Shown: positions 52,286-60,815, counted from the first letter of the stretch. The stretch: 64,000 nt of DNA from Leptospiraceae bacterium (GCA_024233865.1 JACKPA010000008.1:13501-77500), one strand, 5' to 3'. Made by a program: numbers and translations. Notes: generated by a model not told the origin, from the sequence alone.

Positions 52286-54238
52286 TCAATCCAAGATATA
52301 ATCTTTTAGCTTTTTTGACCTTGTAGGATGTCTAAGTCTTCGTAGTGCCTTGGCTTCGATTTGACGGATTCTCTCGCGAGTAACTTCGAATTGATAACCA
52401 ACTTCTTCCAAAGTTTGAGCATACCCATCGTCCAAACCAAACCTCATACGGATGACCTTTTGTTCTCTCTTGGGAAGTGTTTCTATAACCTGATTTAATT
52501 GTGCTTTAAGAATGCTTCCGGCTGCCGAGTTCACCGGAGATTCAACGTCTTTGTCTTCAATAAAGTCTCCCAACTCAGAATCCTCTTCCGAGCCAACAGT
52601 AATTTCCAAAGAAATAGGCTCTCTTCCTACGTTTTTTACGGCTTTCACTTTTTGGACAGGCCAACCGAGTCTTTCTGCAATCTCATCGTTTGTAGGGTCT
52701 CTACCGTATTCTTGGACAAAGAGTCTTGCTTCTCGAATGACCTTATTCACTTGTTCGATCATGTGAACCGGAACTCGAATGGTTCTAGCTTGGTCAGAAA
52801 TCGCTCTTGTGATGGCTTGGCGAATCCACCAGGTAGCATAAGTAGAGAACTTATAACCTTTTTTGTATTCAAACTTATCCACAGCCTTGATCAGACCGAT
52901 ATTCCCCTCTTGGATGAGATCAAAAAAGTGCATTCCGCGATTGGCATACCTTTTGGCAATGGAAACAACAAGTCTTAAATTGGCTTTTACCAATTCTTTT
53001 TTTGCTTGAGAGATTTCTCTTTCGCCTTTGATAATTTTTTCACCCCATTCCTTGATTTCAACGGTAGAAGAACCTGCTTCTTGCTCCATCCGACGCAATT
53101 TTCTTTCGTTGTTTCGAATGTCTTTGATAACTTCTCTTACTTCGTCAATAGGAACACCCATCTTTTGTTCAATATCTTCTATATTTTCATTTTTTTCAAT
53201 AAAACGGTTAAACGTTTTAATATCTTTTACATCATGACCATATCTTGCCTTTATCTTTAAGAAATGACGATCTATCTCCTTTATTCTAAAAACCATAGAC
53301 TTGATTTTTTGAGAAATTTTCTGAATCTCTTTTTGCGAGACACCCAGTTGTCGAATCAATTTATCTATTTTTATAGAAGATGTATCGATTTTGTCTTTTA
53401 ACTCCCTAAACCTTTTGCTTGTATCGGAATATTTCCTAATTTTGTTTATACATTCGTTAAAAATCTTTTCTTCATGCTGAATAATATCTAAATTAGAAAA
53501 AAACAATTTATCGAGTCTTTCGGCTTCGTTAAGCGTAAGAGCATATAATTTGTCAACTCTCACGAGCTCATAAACTTTTATCTTTTTGCTTTTTATTTTG
53601 GGAATCAATTTTACAAAGCTAGCTCTTAATATGCTAGAAGACAAAATTGTTTCTTCAATAATCTTTTCCCCTTTTTCAATCCTCTTGGCAAGGAAAACTT
53701 CCGTTTCTCCGGAAATCAAACTCACTTTACCTATTTCTTTTAAATACAACCGAATCGGGTCTTCTGAAGTAACTCCTATAGACGCACTTTCTTTTTTCTT
53801 TTTATTGGGTTTGAGTAGGTCTATCAAAACTTTTATAATAACTGTTTCAGGATCAACTTTATCACCGATTTTTACCTGAATTTTACCGCCTGGTGGTATG
53901 GTTATGGATATATTATTGGTTGCCATTTCAGGGTTTTCGTTTTCTATTTTTTCTTCTGCTATAATGACTTCCTTTTCTGTAATACTTTTTATAATCCCCC
54001 TAATACCGGATATTATCTCGTTGGGTGGGAACAAAGGCGTATCTAGAGTTTTTTTCGCATACTCTTCTACAATTTCTATTCCCATTTCATGCAAAAGAGT
54101 AAACACATCGTCAATTTTTTCAGAATTTAAAATTTTATCTGGCAAGATTTCATTAATTTCATCATAAGAAATCTCACTATTTGCTTTTCCGATAGATATA
54201 ATTCTTTGCACTTCCGGTAGACTTTGTAAATTCTCCAT
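52286..54238 (-). CDS. rpoD: RNA polymerase primary sigma factor RpoD, upstream copy
   Basis: This 650-residue sigma-70 shares its first ~80 residues and its region 2–3 core with the downstream copy. The non-conserved region between regions 1.2 and 2 is shorter by about 20 residues and differs in sequence (ILRASFVKLIPKIKSKKIKV). Region 4.1 reads KAQLNQVIETLPKREQKVI and the helix before the -35 contact has FEVTRERIRQIE. Region 2.4 (YKFSTYATWWIRQAI, ~466) is unchanged, so -10 recognition should be the same. It stands 31 bp after dnaG, the ancestral position in the macromolecular synthesis operon. Whether both copies are expressed, and for different conditions, is unknown. Confidence 0.95.
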   Translation of the reverse strand: MENLQSLPEVQRIISIGKANSEISYDEINEILPDKILNSEKIDDVFTLLHEMGIEIVEEYAKKTLDTPLFPPNEIISGIRGIIKSITEKEVIIAEEKIENENPEMATNNISITIPPGGKIQVKIGDKVDPETVIIKVLIDLLKPNKKKKESASIGVTSEDPIRLYLKEIGKVSLISGETEVFLAKRIEKGEKIIEETILSSSILRASFVKLIPKIKSKKIKVYELVRVDKLYALTLNEAERLDKLFFSNLDIIQHEEKIFNECINKIRKYSDTSKRFRELKDKIDTSSIKIDKLIRQLGVSQKEIQKISQKIKSMVFRIKEIDRHFLKIKARYGHDVKDIKTFNRFIEKNENIEDIEQKMGVPIDEVREVIKDIRNNERKLRRMEQEAGSSTVEIKEWGEKIIKGEREISQAKKELVKANLRLVVSIAKRYANRGMHFFDLIQEGNIGLIKAVDKFEYKKGYKFSTYATWWIRQAITRAISDQARTIRVPVHMIEQVNKVIREARLFVQEYGRDPTNDEIAERLGWPVQKVKAVKNVGREPISLEITVGSEEDSELGDFIEDKDVESPVNSAAGSILKAQLNQVIETLPKREQKVIRMRFGLDDGYAQTLEEVGYQFEVTRERIRQIEAKALRRLRHPTRSKKLKDYILD

Positions 54239-54269
54239 ATATTACCTCATCTGCTAATAATAAAATTTC

Positions 54270-56066
54270 TTAAAAAGTCTTTTTTAATTTATCTATTATC
54301 TCTTTAAGAGACTTGATTTGATTATGTTTTTCATCATTTGAAAGTTCCGTTTTTAATTTAATTTTTTGTATTTTTTTCTCATAAATTGAAATTCTATGTT
54401 GTTGGATCAAACCTATAAATATAGACTCCAATGATTCGAGATTTGATGTTTGTAAATTGATTTCTTTTTCTTCTATTAATAAAGGTATCAGGTTTTCCAT
54501 TGTGGAATCCGAAAGTTCGGAAGACGAAGCTATATCCGGGGTAACTGGCTCACCATTCACAAACTTTGTATAAATGTATTCCCACAAAAAAGCGTTTTCC
54601 GAATCTTGAAACTCTAATTCCCATATTTTATCCGCATACTTAAAAAATTCATTGTAGAGTATAACTTTAGCAATTATATACCTTTCACATAATACTTCTT
54701 TAGATGGTTTTATCTTTTTATCCAAAATTTTGGGACTTGGATTATATTTTTGTGAAACTGCTATTGAGTGGTACTCACCCTTAGAAAAATCCTTTAAAAC
54801 TGCTGACTCTTCCAAACCTAAAATTTTAGCACCTTCTATCAAATAAGATTGTTTATCGGTTTCACTTCCCATTTCCTTTACTAAAGAAAACAGTTTTTCC
54901 AATGCCTTTTTCTTTTTTTCCGGAATTGATTGTTTATTTGCATATTCCATTGTTTCGGAAAGCAAAAACTTTGATAATGGTAATGCGTTTAATAGAATTT
55001 CATCTATTTCGTGTTTGCTTTTACTTTGAGAAAGGTCGTAAGGGTCGATTCCTTCGCTTAACAAAACAACTTCCGCATTCAAGCCTTCTTTTAGACAGAC
55101 TTCACAGGCTCTCACAGCAGCTTTTTTACCAGCATTATCTCCGTCTAGCATAATCACCATTTTATCAGCATAATTTTTAATCATTCGAATCTGTGCTTGA
55201 GTTAAAGAAGTGCCTAATGGTGCTACTACATTTTCAAACCTTTTGGAAAACAAACCGATTACATCCATATAACCTTCTACCAAAATTGCAACTCTGGTTT
55301 TGCGGATAGATTCTATTGCATTTGGAAGATTATAAAACATTCCACCTTTGTCATAAATAATAGAAGATGGACTGTTGATGTATTTGGCTTCGTTTGATTC
55401 TCCTAAAAGCCTTCCGCCAAAGCCAACTATATGATTTTTCAAATCTAGTATAGGAAACATAACACGATTTCGATAAAAATCATAATAATTTCCTTTTTGA
55501 TTGGAAGATTCTTTTATGAGTCCTAATTTTAACGCCATCTCTTGTTGTTTCGGATTGTTTCCAAATTTGTCTATAAAAGAATTAAAACCAGGGAGAGCAT
55601 AACCAATTTTGAAATTTTGAATCTCAAAAGAGCTAAGCCCCCGATCTTGCAAATACTTACGTGCGCTTTTACCATAATCAGAATTCAAACTCTCAACAAA
55701 ATATTCACAGGCAATTTGATTGAAGTGATACAATTCCTGTTTCTCTTCATATAGCTTATCTGCTCCGGAAATTTTTGTATAAACCGGTATTCCCGAATAT
55801 TCGGAAAGTATTTCTCTTGCGCGATTAAAATCAACCCTTTCATATTCCATTACGAACTTGAATAAATCTCCTGATTTGCCACAACCAAAACAGTGGTACA
55901 GCTGTAATTCAGGAGAAATCGTAAATGAAGGGGTTTTTTCATTGTGAAAAGGGCACAATGCAAAGTAACGCTTTCCTCTTCGCTCAATTTTTGTAAAACG
56001 GGAAATGTAACCCTCTAAGCTAACTTCCCGCTTTATTCTATCAATAAAACTTCTGTCAATTTGCAA
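54270..56066 (-). CDS. dnaG: DNA primase
   Basis: DnaG makes RNA primers at the replication fork. The N-terminal zinc finger is CPFHNEKTPSF … HCFGCGKSG (residues ~38–62). The catalytic core contains the RNA-polymerase basic motif (MFPILDLKNHIVGFGGR) and the TOPRIM domain with VEGYMDVIGLF (~265) and MLDGDNAGKKAA (~310), which hold the metal-binding acidic residues. The C-terminal ~170 residues form the helicase-binding part. Length (598) is normal. It begins two bases before the end of the YqeY gene and is followed by rpoD, the classic macromolecular synthesis order. Confidence 0.97.
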   Translation of the reverse strand: MQIDRSFIDRIKREVSLEGYISRFTKIERRGKRYFALCPFHNEKTPSFTISPELQLYHCFGCGKSGDLFKFVMEYERVDFNRAREILSEYSGIPVYTKISGADKLYEEKQELYHFNQIACEYFVESLNSDYGKSARKYLQDRGLSSFEIQNFKIGYALPGFNSFIDKFGNNPKQQEMALKLGLIKESSNQKGNYYDFYRNRVMFPILDLKNHIVGFGGRLLGESNEAKYINSPSSIIYDKGGMFYNLPNAIESIRKTRVAILVEGYMDVIGLFSKRFENVVAPLGTSLTQAQIRMIKNYADKMVIMLDGDNAGKKAAVRACEVCLKEGLNAEVVLLSEGIDPYDLSQSKSKHEIDEILLNALPLSKFLLSETMEYANKQSIPEKKKKALEKLFSLVKEMGSETDKQSYLIEGAKILGLEESAVLKDFSKGEYHSIAVSQKYNPSPKILDKKIKPSKEVLCERYIIAKVILYNEFFKYADKIWELEFQDSENAFLWEYIYTKFVNGEPVTPDIASSSELSDSTMENLIPLLIEEKEINLQTSNLESLESIFIGLIQQHRISIYEKKIQKIKLKTELSNDEKHNQIKSLKEIIDKLKKTF

Positions 56067-56068
56067 TG

Positions 56069-56527
56069 CTATGCAATTTCTTCTAATTTTGCTTTCACTA
56101 TACTTGAAACAGACGATCCATCAACATTCTTTCCCTTAAATACTTGCATTACCTTTCCCATCACCTTTCCCATATCAGAAGTACCTTTGGGGGAAAGCTC
56201 CCGGATAGCATCGGTTACAGCCTTTTTTATGTCTTCTTCGGAAACAGCAGCAGGCATATAAGAGTTAATAAGTGAAGCTTCTGCTTCCTCTTTTTTTGCC
56301 AAATCTTCTCGCCCCGCTTTTTGATATTCTTTAGATGATTCAAGTCTTTGTTTGGAATTTTTCTTCAAAATACTAATTACTTGTTCATCAGAAAGGGAGG
56401 ATGCTCCCGTCTTTGTAAGTTCATATTGGATGTCTGACTTTAGCATCCTCAATGTAGAAAGAAGAGGCTCATTTTTTGCTTTTAAAGCTATTTTTAAGTC
56501 TTCATTTATTTTTGTTTGTAGTGACAT
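56069..56527 (-). CDS. yqeY: GatB/YqeY-domain protein
   Basis: This 152-residue cytoplasmic protein has the YqeY pattern: MSLQTKINEDLKIALKAKNE, LSTLRMLKSDIQYELTK, LSDEQVISILKKNSKQRLES, EAEASLINSYMPAAVSEEDI and GTSDMGKVMGKVM. The domain resembles the tRNA-binding tail of GatB, so a role with tRNA-dependent amidation or another tRNA function is suspected but unproven. It lies between rpsU and dnaG, a location conserved in many bacteria. Confidence 0.93.
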   Translation of the reverse strand: MSLQTKINEDLKIALKAKNEPLLSTLRMLKSDIQYELTKTGASSLSDEQVISILKKNSKQRLESSKEYQKAGREDLAKKEEAEASLINSYMPAAVSEEDIKKAVTDAIRELSPKGTSDMGKVMGKVMQVFKGKNVDGSSVSSIVKAKLEEIA

Positions 56528-56581
56528 AATTCTATGGTAAAAAAAAGGATTTTTACAAGGATATAAAGAAAAAAAGAAAAA

Positions 56582-56791
56582 TCACATTCTATCTTTTTTT
56601 GCAAACATTCTTCTTTTTTTATCTCTCTTTCTTTTTGCGGCTTCTACTGCTTTCTTTTTAACAACACTTGGTTTTTCGTAGTGTTCTCTTTTTTTTATCT
56701 CGCTTAAAATTCCAGCATTTGCACAATCTCGCTTAAATCTTCTTAATGCAGCTTCGATTGATTCCCCATCTTTAATAATGATTCCGACCAT
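56582..56791 (-). CDS. rpsU: 30S ribosomal protein S21
   Basis: This 69-residue basic protein has the S21 pattern: MVGIIIKDGESIEAALRRFK, RDCANAGILSEIKKREHYEK and PSVVKKKAVEAAKRKR. It binds the small ribosomal subunit near the anti-Shine–Dalgarno region and helps initiation. It is the first gene of the macromolecular synthesis operon (rpsU–yqeY–dnaG–rpoD–rpoD), 54 bp ahead of yqeY. Confidence 0.97.
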   Translation of the reverse strand: MVGIIIKDGESIEAALRRFKRDCANAGILSEIKKREHYEKPSVVKKKAVEAAKRKRDKKRRMFAKKDRM

Positions 56792-56878
56792 TTAATACCT
56801 TTGATTTAGATTTTATACTGAATAAACCAATAACTATTCTATCGCTAATATGTCAACAGTCATAGAGAAGATTTTCCT

Positions 56879-57091
56879 CTATGCTGCAAAAAACTCAGCT
56901 TTTTTTATGTCTGACAATGCGATTTTATCAATCGAACCATCTCGACTATTTTTGATTACGGAATCGCCGTCCATTTTTCGATTTTTATCTAGCTCTACAA
57001 CTCTGCCATCTTTTAAATATAAAACAATATCAATTCCTCTATAATTAACATATCTTGATAACACATTTTTAAAAGTAATACTTTTATCCAT
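56879..57091 (-). CDS. Small conserved-looking hypothetical protein upstream of rpsU
   Basis: The frame encodes 70 residues: MDKSITFKNVLSRYVNYRG, then IDIVLYLKDGRVVELDKNRK and KIALSDIKKAEFFAA. The strand pattern with a central LKDGRVVEL suggests a small beta barrel of an Sm-like or related kind, but I do not recognise a family. A plausible ribosome-binding site (GTAGGTG) precedes the ATG. It lies on the same strand 87 bp ahead of rpsU and could be the first gene of that transcript. Confidence 0.6.
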   Translation of the reverse strand: MDKSITFKNVLSRYVNYRGIDIVLYLKDGRVVELDKNRKMDGDSVIKNSRDGSIDKIALSDIKKAEFFAA

Positions 57092-57230
57092 CTACACCTA
57101 CAAGCACCTTATTTACTTTGGTAGTAATCTATAAATATTTTAATTTGTTCAAGAAGTAATTCATAAAAAGATAGAAATTTTTTGATTTTTGATATTCTTT
57201 TGCTTGATTTCAGGAGTCAATAGAACGTAA

Positions 57231-57260
57231 TTGAACCATACTGAACTATTAATGGTTCAA
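57231..57260. promoter_or_regulatory. Inverted repeat, probable operator of the VapBC-like pair
   Basis: TTGAACCAT (57231–57239) is perfectly complementary to ATGGTTCAA (57252–57260), 13 bases before the antitoxin start codon. Ribbon-helix-helix antitoxins usually bind such sites to control their own operon. Confidence 0.65.
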
Positions 57261-57273
57261 TAAAGGGGTTGCT

Positions 57274-57531
57274 GTGAAGTCAATAACAATACATAATCTT
57301 GATGATTCCCTTTATTTATTGATAAGGGAGAAATCAAAAAAGCAAGGAATTAGTCTTAATAAAACAATTCAGATTTTATTAAAGCAAGCACTTGGCTTAG
57401 ATTCAAAGCCAAGTTACAATAACGGGGATTATTTTTTAGATTTATTTGGAGTTTGGTCTCCCAAGGATGCGGAAGATTTTCAAAAAGGTATTCAGGAATT
57501 CAGTGAAATAAATGAGCTGGATTGGAAATGA
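57274..57531 (+). CDS. Ribbon-helix-helix antitoxin (VapB-like)
   Basis: This 85-residue protein starts at a GTG preceded by AAGGGG. Its first ~45 residues (KSITIHNLDDSLYLLIREKS, KKQGISLNKTIQILLKQALG) form a ribbon-helix-helix DNA-binding domain. The C-terminal half, ending in FQKGIQEFSEINELDWK, is the flexible toxin-binding part. The stop overlaps the toxin start (ATGA). It should neutralise the PIN toxin and repress the operon through the inverted repeat upstream. Confidence 0.88.
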   Translation: MKSITIHNLDDSLYLLIREKSKKQGISLNKTIQILLKQALGLDSKPSYNNGDYFLDLFGVWSPKDAEDFQKGIQEFSEINELDWK

Positions 57532-57926
57532 AAAAGATATTGCTTGATACAAATGCATACAGCAACTATCTTCGCGGAGATGAGAATGTTTTAAGCGCTC
57601 TTTCGGAAGCCAATATAGTATATATGTCAATATTTGTTCTTGGGGAATTGTATTCCGGTTTTAAAAATGGAACCAAAGAATCATGGAATAAAGAAAATCT
57701 TCATAGTTTTATAAAAAAACCAACAGTAAATATAATAGATGCAACAATTGAAACATCCATAATATTTGCTGAAATCAAAAATTCATTAAAAATTTCCGAA
57801 AGCCCAATTCCAATCAATGATGTTTGGATCGCTGCTCATGCTTTTGAGATGAGTTCTGTTTTGATTACTTTTGATAGTCATTTCAAAAACATACCAGGGA
57901 TAAGGCTATGGGATTATATAAGATAG
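57528..57926 (+). CDS. vapC: PIN-domain ribonuclease toxin (VapC-like)
   Basis: This 132-residue protein has the PIN-domain acidic residues: ILLDTNAYSNYLRG (first Asp), SIFVLGELYSGF (Glu), PINDVWIAAHAF (Asp) and LITFDSHF (Asp). VapC toxins cut tRNA or rRNA when the antitoxin is degraded. The ATG at 57528 overlaps the antitoxin stop codon and is chosen over a TTG two codons earlier. Confidence 0.92.
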   Translation: MKKILLDTNAYSNYLRGDENVLSALSEANIVYMSIFVLGELYSGFKNGTKESWNKENLHSFIKKPTVNIIDATIETSIIFAEIKNSLKISESPIPINDVWIAAHAFEMSSVLITFDSHFKNIPGIRLWDYIR

Positions 57927-57959
57927 ATTTTAGTGGCTGTGGCTCTATTTTATGATGAT

Positions 57960-58090
57960 TTTCCCTATAAATTACTTTTCCAGACCAAACGAGAGGACAA
58001 TTAATTGGACAGCATACAAGATTAGATTTGACTATTACCAAAAAACTTGTTGAACTAATGGAGGCTGCTTTTATGGCTCTGAAAAAGTGA
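57960..58090 (+). pseudogene. 3' remnant of an unidentified plus-strand gene
   Basis: An open frame without a start encodes DQTRGQLIGQHTRLDLTITK and then KLVELMEAAFMALKK before a TGA at 58088–58090. It looks like real coding sequence because of its regular amphipathic pattern, but I cannot name the family, and no complete gene remains. It lies between the VapC-like toxin and the convergent dehydrogenase. Confidence 0.35.
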
Positions 58091-58092
58091 AT

Positions 58093-59133
58093 CTAATCAT
58101 GGTATATTTCCTGGTAACCATATTCTTCTTGTGGAACTTCTGATTGTAATTTTTCACCATTGATGAATCGGAGAACTTCCTGGGCTGCTCCAAGTTCCAT
58201 ATTTTTTCTACAATCAAAAGAACACGAACCAATATGAGGAGTAAGTATCACGTTTTTCAATTTGGCTAATTTTCCGTTGTAGGGTTCTTCTTCAAACACA
58301 TCCAAAGCAGCTCCAGCAATAGATTTTTTTAGCAAAGCATCATGCAAATCACCTTCCTTGATAATGGAACCGCGAGAAGTGTTTAACAAAAAAGTATTCT
58401 TTTGAAATAATTTAAGTGTATGTGAATTTATAAGATTTCTTGTTTTAGAAGTTAGAGGGATATGTAATGAAACAATATCTGCTTGTTGGAATATGTCTTC
58501 TTTGGATGCAGATTTGATGTTTAATTTAAAATCTTTTTGAAAATCACTGATGATGTCGATTTTATTTTTTATATCGTTTACCAAGATTTCTTTAGGTTGA
58601 AAGTTTGAAAGTAGTTTAACTACATTTATTCCTACCCTTCCTAATCCGATAATTCCTATTACGGACTTTCCGATTCGTTTTCCAGTTAGCCTTGTCCATT
58701 GATTTTGTCTAAGGTTTTTATCGGTAACTAAGACATGCCTTGTGATAGTCACCATCAAACCAACCGTTAGTTCGGCTACTGCCATAGTAACGGCATCCGG
58801 AGTATACGAAACTCGTATTCCTTTTTGTTTACATTTGTAAAGAGGAACAGAATCTAGTCCGATTCCTACTCTGGAGATGAATCGTAAATTGATAGAAGAG
58901 TCAATAAGTGGGTTCATATCTTCTGTACCTGCTATGACACAATCGGCACTAAGAGCCAAATCTCTCAACTCTTCCGGTTTTAACTTTCTTTTATAGGGAT
59001 TGTAGGTAACCTCAGAGTTTGTGGTGTTTAGAATTTCCAAAGGCGATGTATCATATTCACCAAAAGGATAGACCGAAACAAATATATTAGACAAAAGACC
59101 CCCCATTAAATTCAAAATGGATTTTGGTCTCAT
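58093..59133 (-). CDS. D-isomer-specific 2-hydroxyacid dehydrogenase
   Basis: This 346-residue NAD-dependent enzyme has a Rossmann motif IGIIGLGRVGINVV (~164), the substrate-binding Arg region LLNTSRGSIIKEGDL (~250), FEEEPYNG with the catalytic Glu (~280) and the catalytic His in LTPHIGSCSFD (~300). Phosphoglycerate dehydrogenase and related reductases share these motifs; no C-terminal ACT domain is present, and the N-terminus (VYPFGEYDTSPLEIL) is not diagnostic, so the substrate is unknown. A GAGGGGG ribosome-binding site supports the first ATG. Confidence 0.9.
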   Translation of the reverse strand: MRPKSILNLMGGLLSNIFVSVYPFGEYDTSPLEILNTTNSEVTYNPYKRKLKPEELRDLALSADCVIAGTEDMNPLIDSSINLRFISRVGIGLDSVPLYKCKQKGIRVSYTPDAVTMAVAELTVGLMVTITRHVLVTDKNLRQNQWTRLTGKRIGKSVIGIIGLGRVGINVVKLLSNFQPKEILVNDIKNKIDIISDFQKDFKLNIKSASKEDIFQQADIVSLHIPLTSKTRNLINSHTLKLFQKNTFLLNTSRGSIIKEGDLHDALLKKSIAGAALDVFEEEPYNGKLAKLKNVILTPHIGSCSFDCRKNMELGAAQEVLRFINGEKLQSEVPQEEYGYQEIYHD

Positions 59134-59208
59134 TTTTCCCCCTCGTAGTGGTGAGAATTAAAGGCAAACTAAAACTTAAGCTACTGTGGGGGGTAGATAT
59201 AGAAAAGA

Positions 59209-59808
59209 TCATTTTAAAAAATCTACAAACTTCCTGAGTGCAATACCTCTGTGGGAATAGAGATTTTTCTCATTTGTTTCTACTTGTGAAAATCTTTTTT
59301 GTAATGGCGGATAATAAAAAATAGGGTCATATCCAAAACCATACTTACCAGATTCGTCGTAGTCATAAGTTATTTCTCCGTCACATCTTCCGCTAAAGAA
59401 ATATGTCCCATTAGAGTTTGTAAATGCAATAGCACAATAGTAGTAGCACAGACGATTTTGAGTTTGCTCCATTTTTTTTAACAAATGATAAGCTCTTTCT
59501 TTATCGTTCATCTGTGGGTTACCAAATCTGGCAGAATATATACCTGGACCACCATCTAATCCAAGTACACAAATACCGGAGTCATCTGCAAATGATGGGA
59601 TACCAGATTTTTTAAACAATTCTTGTGATTTTATAGATGCGTTTTCTTCAAATGTTGTGCCAGTTTCTTCTACGTCGAACTGGATATCCAAGTCTTTTGG
59701 GGAAGACAAGTCTATCCCCAAAAGATTTAAGTATTTGCGAATTTCAAATATTTTGTGTTGATTGTTGGTTGCAATGGCTATTTGTTTATTGATAGGTTCT
59801 GATTGCAT
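59209..59808 (-). CDS. rdgB: XTP/dITP diphosphatase (RdgB/HAM1)
   Basis: RdgB hydrolyses non-canonical purine triphosphates such as ITP and XTP to monophosphates, keeping them out of DNA and RNA. The 199-residue protein has IATNNQHKIFEIRKYL near the start, ETGTTFEENASIKS (~50), FADDSGICVLGLDGGPGIYS (~73, with the catalytic Asp) and GYDPIFYYP near the C-terminus. Its first codons overlap the end of the STAS-domain gene by 23 bp, so the two are translated from one message. Confidence 0.95.
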   Translation of the reverse strand: MQSEPINKQIAIATNNQHKIFEIRKYLNLLGIDLSSPKDLDIQFDVEETGTTFEENASIKSQELFKKSGIPSFADDSGICVLGLDGGPGIYSARFGNPQMNDKERAYHLLKKMEQTQNRLCYYYCAIAFTNSNGTYFFSGRCDGEITYDYDESGKYGFGYDPIFYYPPLQKRFSQVETNEKNLYSHRGIALRKFVDFLK

Positions 59809-60115
59809 ATTCTAAATTGTTGTAAATATGAAATACTTTGTTTAAAAGAGTAATCTCAAAAAGTTCTAAAAGGTCTTCGTCTACTATGACTAGTTTAATG
59901 TCTCCACTGGTTGATTTAACGCTGTTTTTATAAAAAACTAATTGTCCAAGAATGGAAGAGCATATATGGTTTGCTTCTGTTAAATCAACTACGATGTTTG
60001 TATTTTTCTTTTCAATTGAATTTTTAAAAAAAGTTTCGAATTTTTCCGCTTCGGATTGTAGGACTGAGCCTGTTAGTTTTAAAATTTGTATATTTTCTTT
60101 AGTAATGACTTCCAT
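59786..60115 (-). CDS. STAS-domain protein (anti-sigma factor antagonist-like)
   Basis: This 109-residue protein matches the STAS fold: IQILKLTGSVLQSEAEKFET, NIVVDLTEANHICSSILGQL and GDIKLVIVDEDLLELFEI. The serine pair in ICSSILG stands where anti-anti-sigma factors such as SpoIIAA are phosphorylated by a HATPase kinase. The partner kinase is not adjacent. It is the first gene of a two-gene unit with rdgB. Confidence 0.85.
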   Translation of the reverse strand: MEVITKENIQILKLTGSVLQSEAEKFETFFKNSIEKKNTNIVVDLTEANHICSSILGQLVFYKNSVKSTSGDIKLVIVDEDLLELFEITLLNKVFHIYNNLEYAIRTYQ

Positions 60116-60301
60116 TAAATACCTCTAAATGCTAGTTAAATTAAATCCCTAATTTATCAACCTATATTTTTATATCCTATGAAAAGGCTTGAATAATTGA
60201 TTAATCATAAGTTGTAGAAATAAGAACTATTTTAAAAGCATATATAAAAGCAAACTTTTTATATAAGGGTTTTAAGAAAAATATTGAATAAGATAAGGTT
60301 C

Positions 60302-60330
60302 TTGACAAAAAAAAAGTATAATATAGCTAT
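60302..60330 (+). promoter_or_regulatory. Probable promoter of the Lys-rich protein gene
   Basis: TTGACA at 60302–60307 is followed at 16–17 bp by TAGCTAT (60324–60330), which is a weak -10. A perfect TATAAT at 60317 is only 9 bp from the -35 and would need a different, poor -35. A start site near 60336 would leave a short leader before the ATG at 60357. Confidence 0.4.
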
Positions 60331-60356
60331 ACAAAGCTTGTATTAGGAGATATATA

Positions 60357-60689
60357 ATGATAAAAAAACAATTTCAAAATTCTTTAAAATTACTTTTTGT
60401 CTCTAGTTTGGCATTCTTTTTTTCCTTTGGAACAATTAGTGCCGATTCTGCTTGTAAGGGGCTTGAGGAAAGTGCTTGTAAAGGTGATTCCAAATGTACA
60501 TGGGTACAAGGTCATAAACGAAAAGACGGAGCTGCCGTAAAAGGGCACTGTAGATCAAAAGCTACTAAAGGTGATAAAAAAGAAGAGGCTAAAAGCAAAA
60601 AAGAAGAAGCCAAAGAAAAAAAGGATAAAAAAGGAAAAAAGGATAAAAAAGAAAAAAAGAGCAAAAAAGGTAAAAAAGACAAAGAATAA
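60357..60689 (+). CDS. Small exported protein with cysteine motif and Lys-rich tail
   Basis: This 110-residue protein has a signal peptide (LKLLFVSSLAFFFSFGTISA) and a mature N-terminal part with SACKGLEESACKGDSKCTWV and GHCRSK, four cysteines spaced like a small disulphide-bonded or metal-binding unit. The last ~45 residues consist almost entirely of Lys, Glu, Asp and Gly (KKDKKGKKDKKEKK). Such a tail is predicted to be disordered and strongly basic. No known family is recognised. TTAGGAGA precedes the ATG at good distance, and a terminator follows closely. Confidence 0.75.
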   Translation: MIKKQFQNSLKLLFVSSLAFFFSFGTISADSACKGLEESACKGDSKCTWVQGHKRKDGAAVKGHCRSKATKGDKKEEAKSKKEEAKEKKDKKGKKDKKEKKSKKGKKDKE

Positions 60690-60706
60690 GGTTTTGATGG
60701 TACCGG

Positions 60707-60734
60707 GAACAGGCGACCTGCCTGTTCTACTTTT

Positions 60735-60735
<1 letters not shown>
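60707..60735 (+). terminator. Rho-independent terminator
   Basis: GAACAGGC (60707–60714) pairs perfectly with GCCTGTTC (60720–60727) around a 5-base loop; TTTTT follows at 60731–60735, abutting the end of the tRNA gene on the other strand. Confidence 0.8.

Positions 60736-60815
<80 letters not shown>

Noticed and set aside
50449..53260. Plus-strand frames opposite the rpoD genes
   Set aside because: They occur identically in both copies because the sense genes are duplicated, and have no start signals.
60317..60322. Perfect TATAAT upstream of the Lys-rich gene as the -10 box
   Set aside because: It is only 9 bp from TTGACA, and the base stretch 17 bp upstream is not a -35; I list the region as a weak promoter only.
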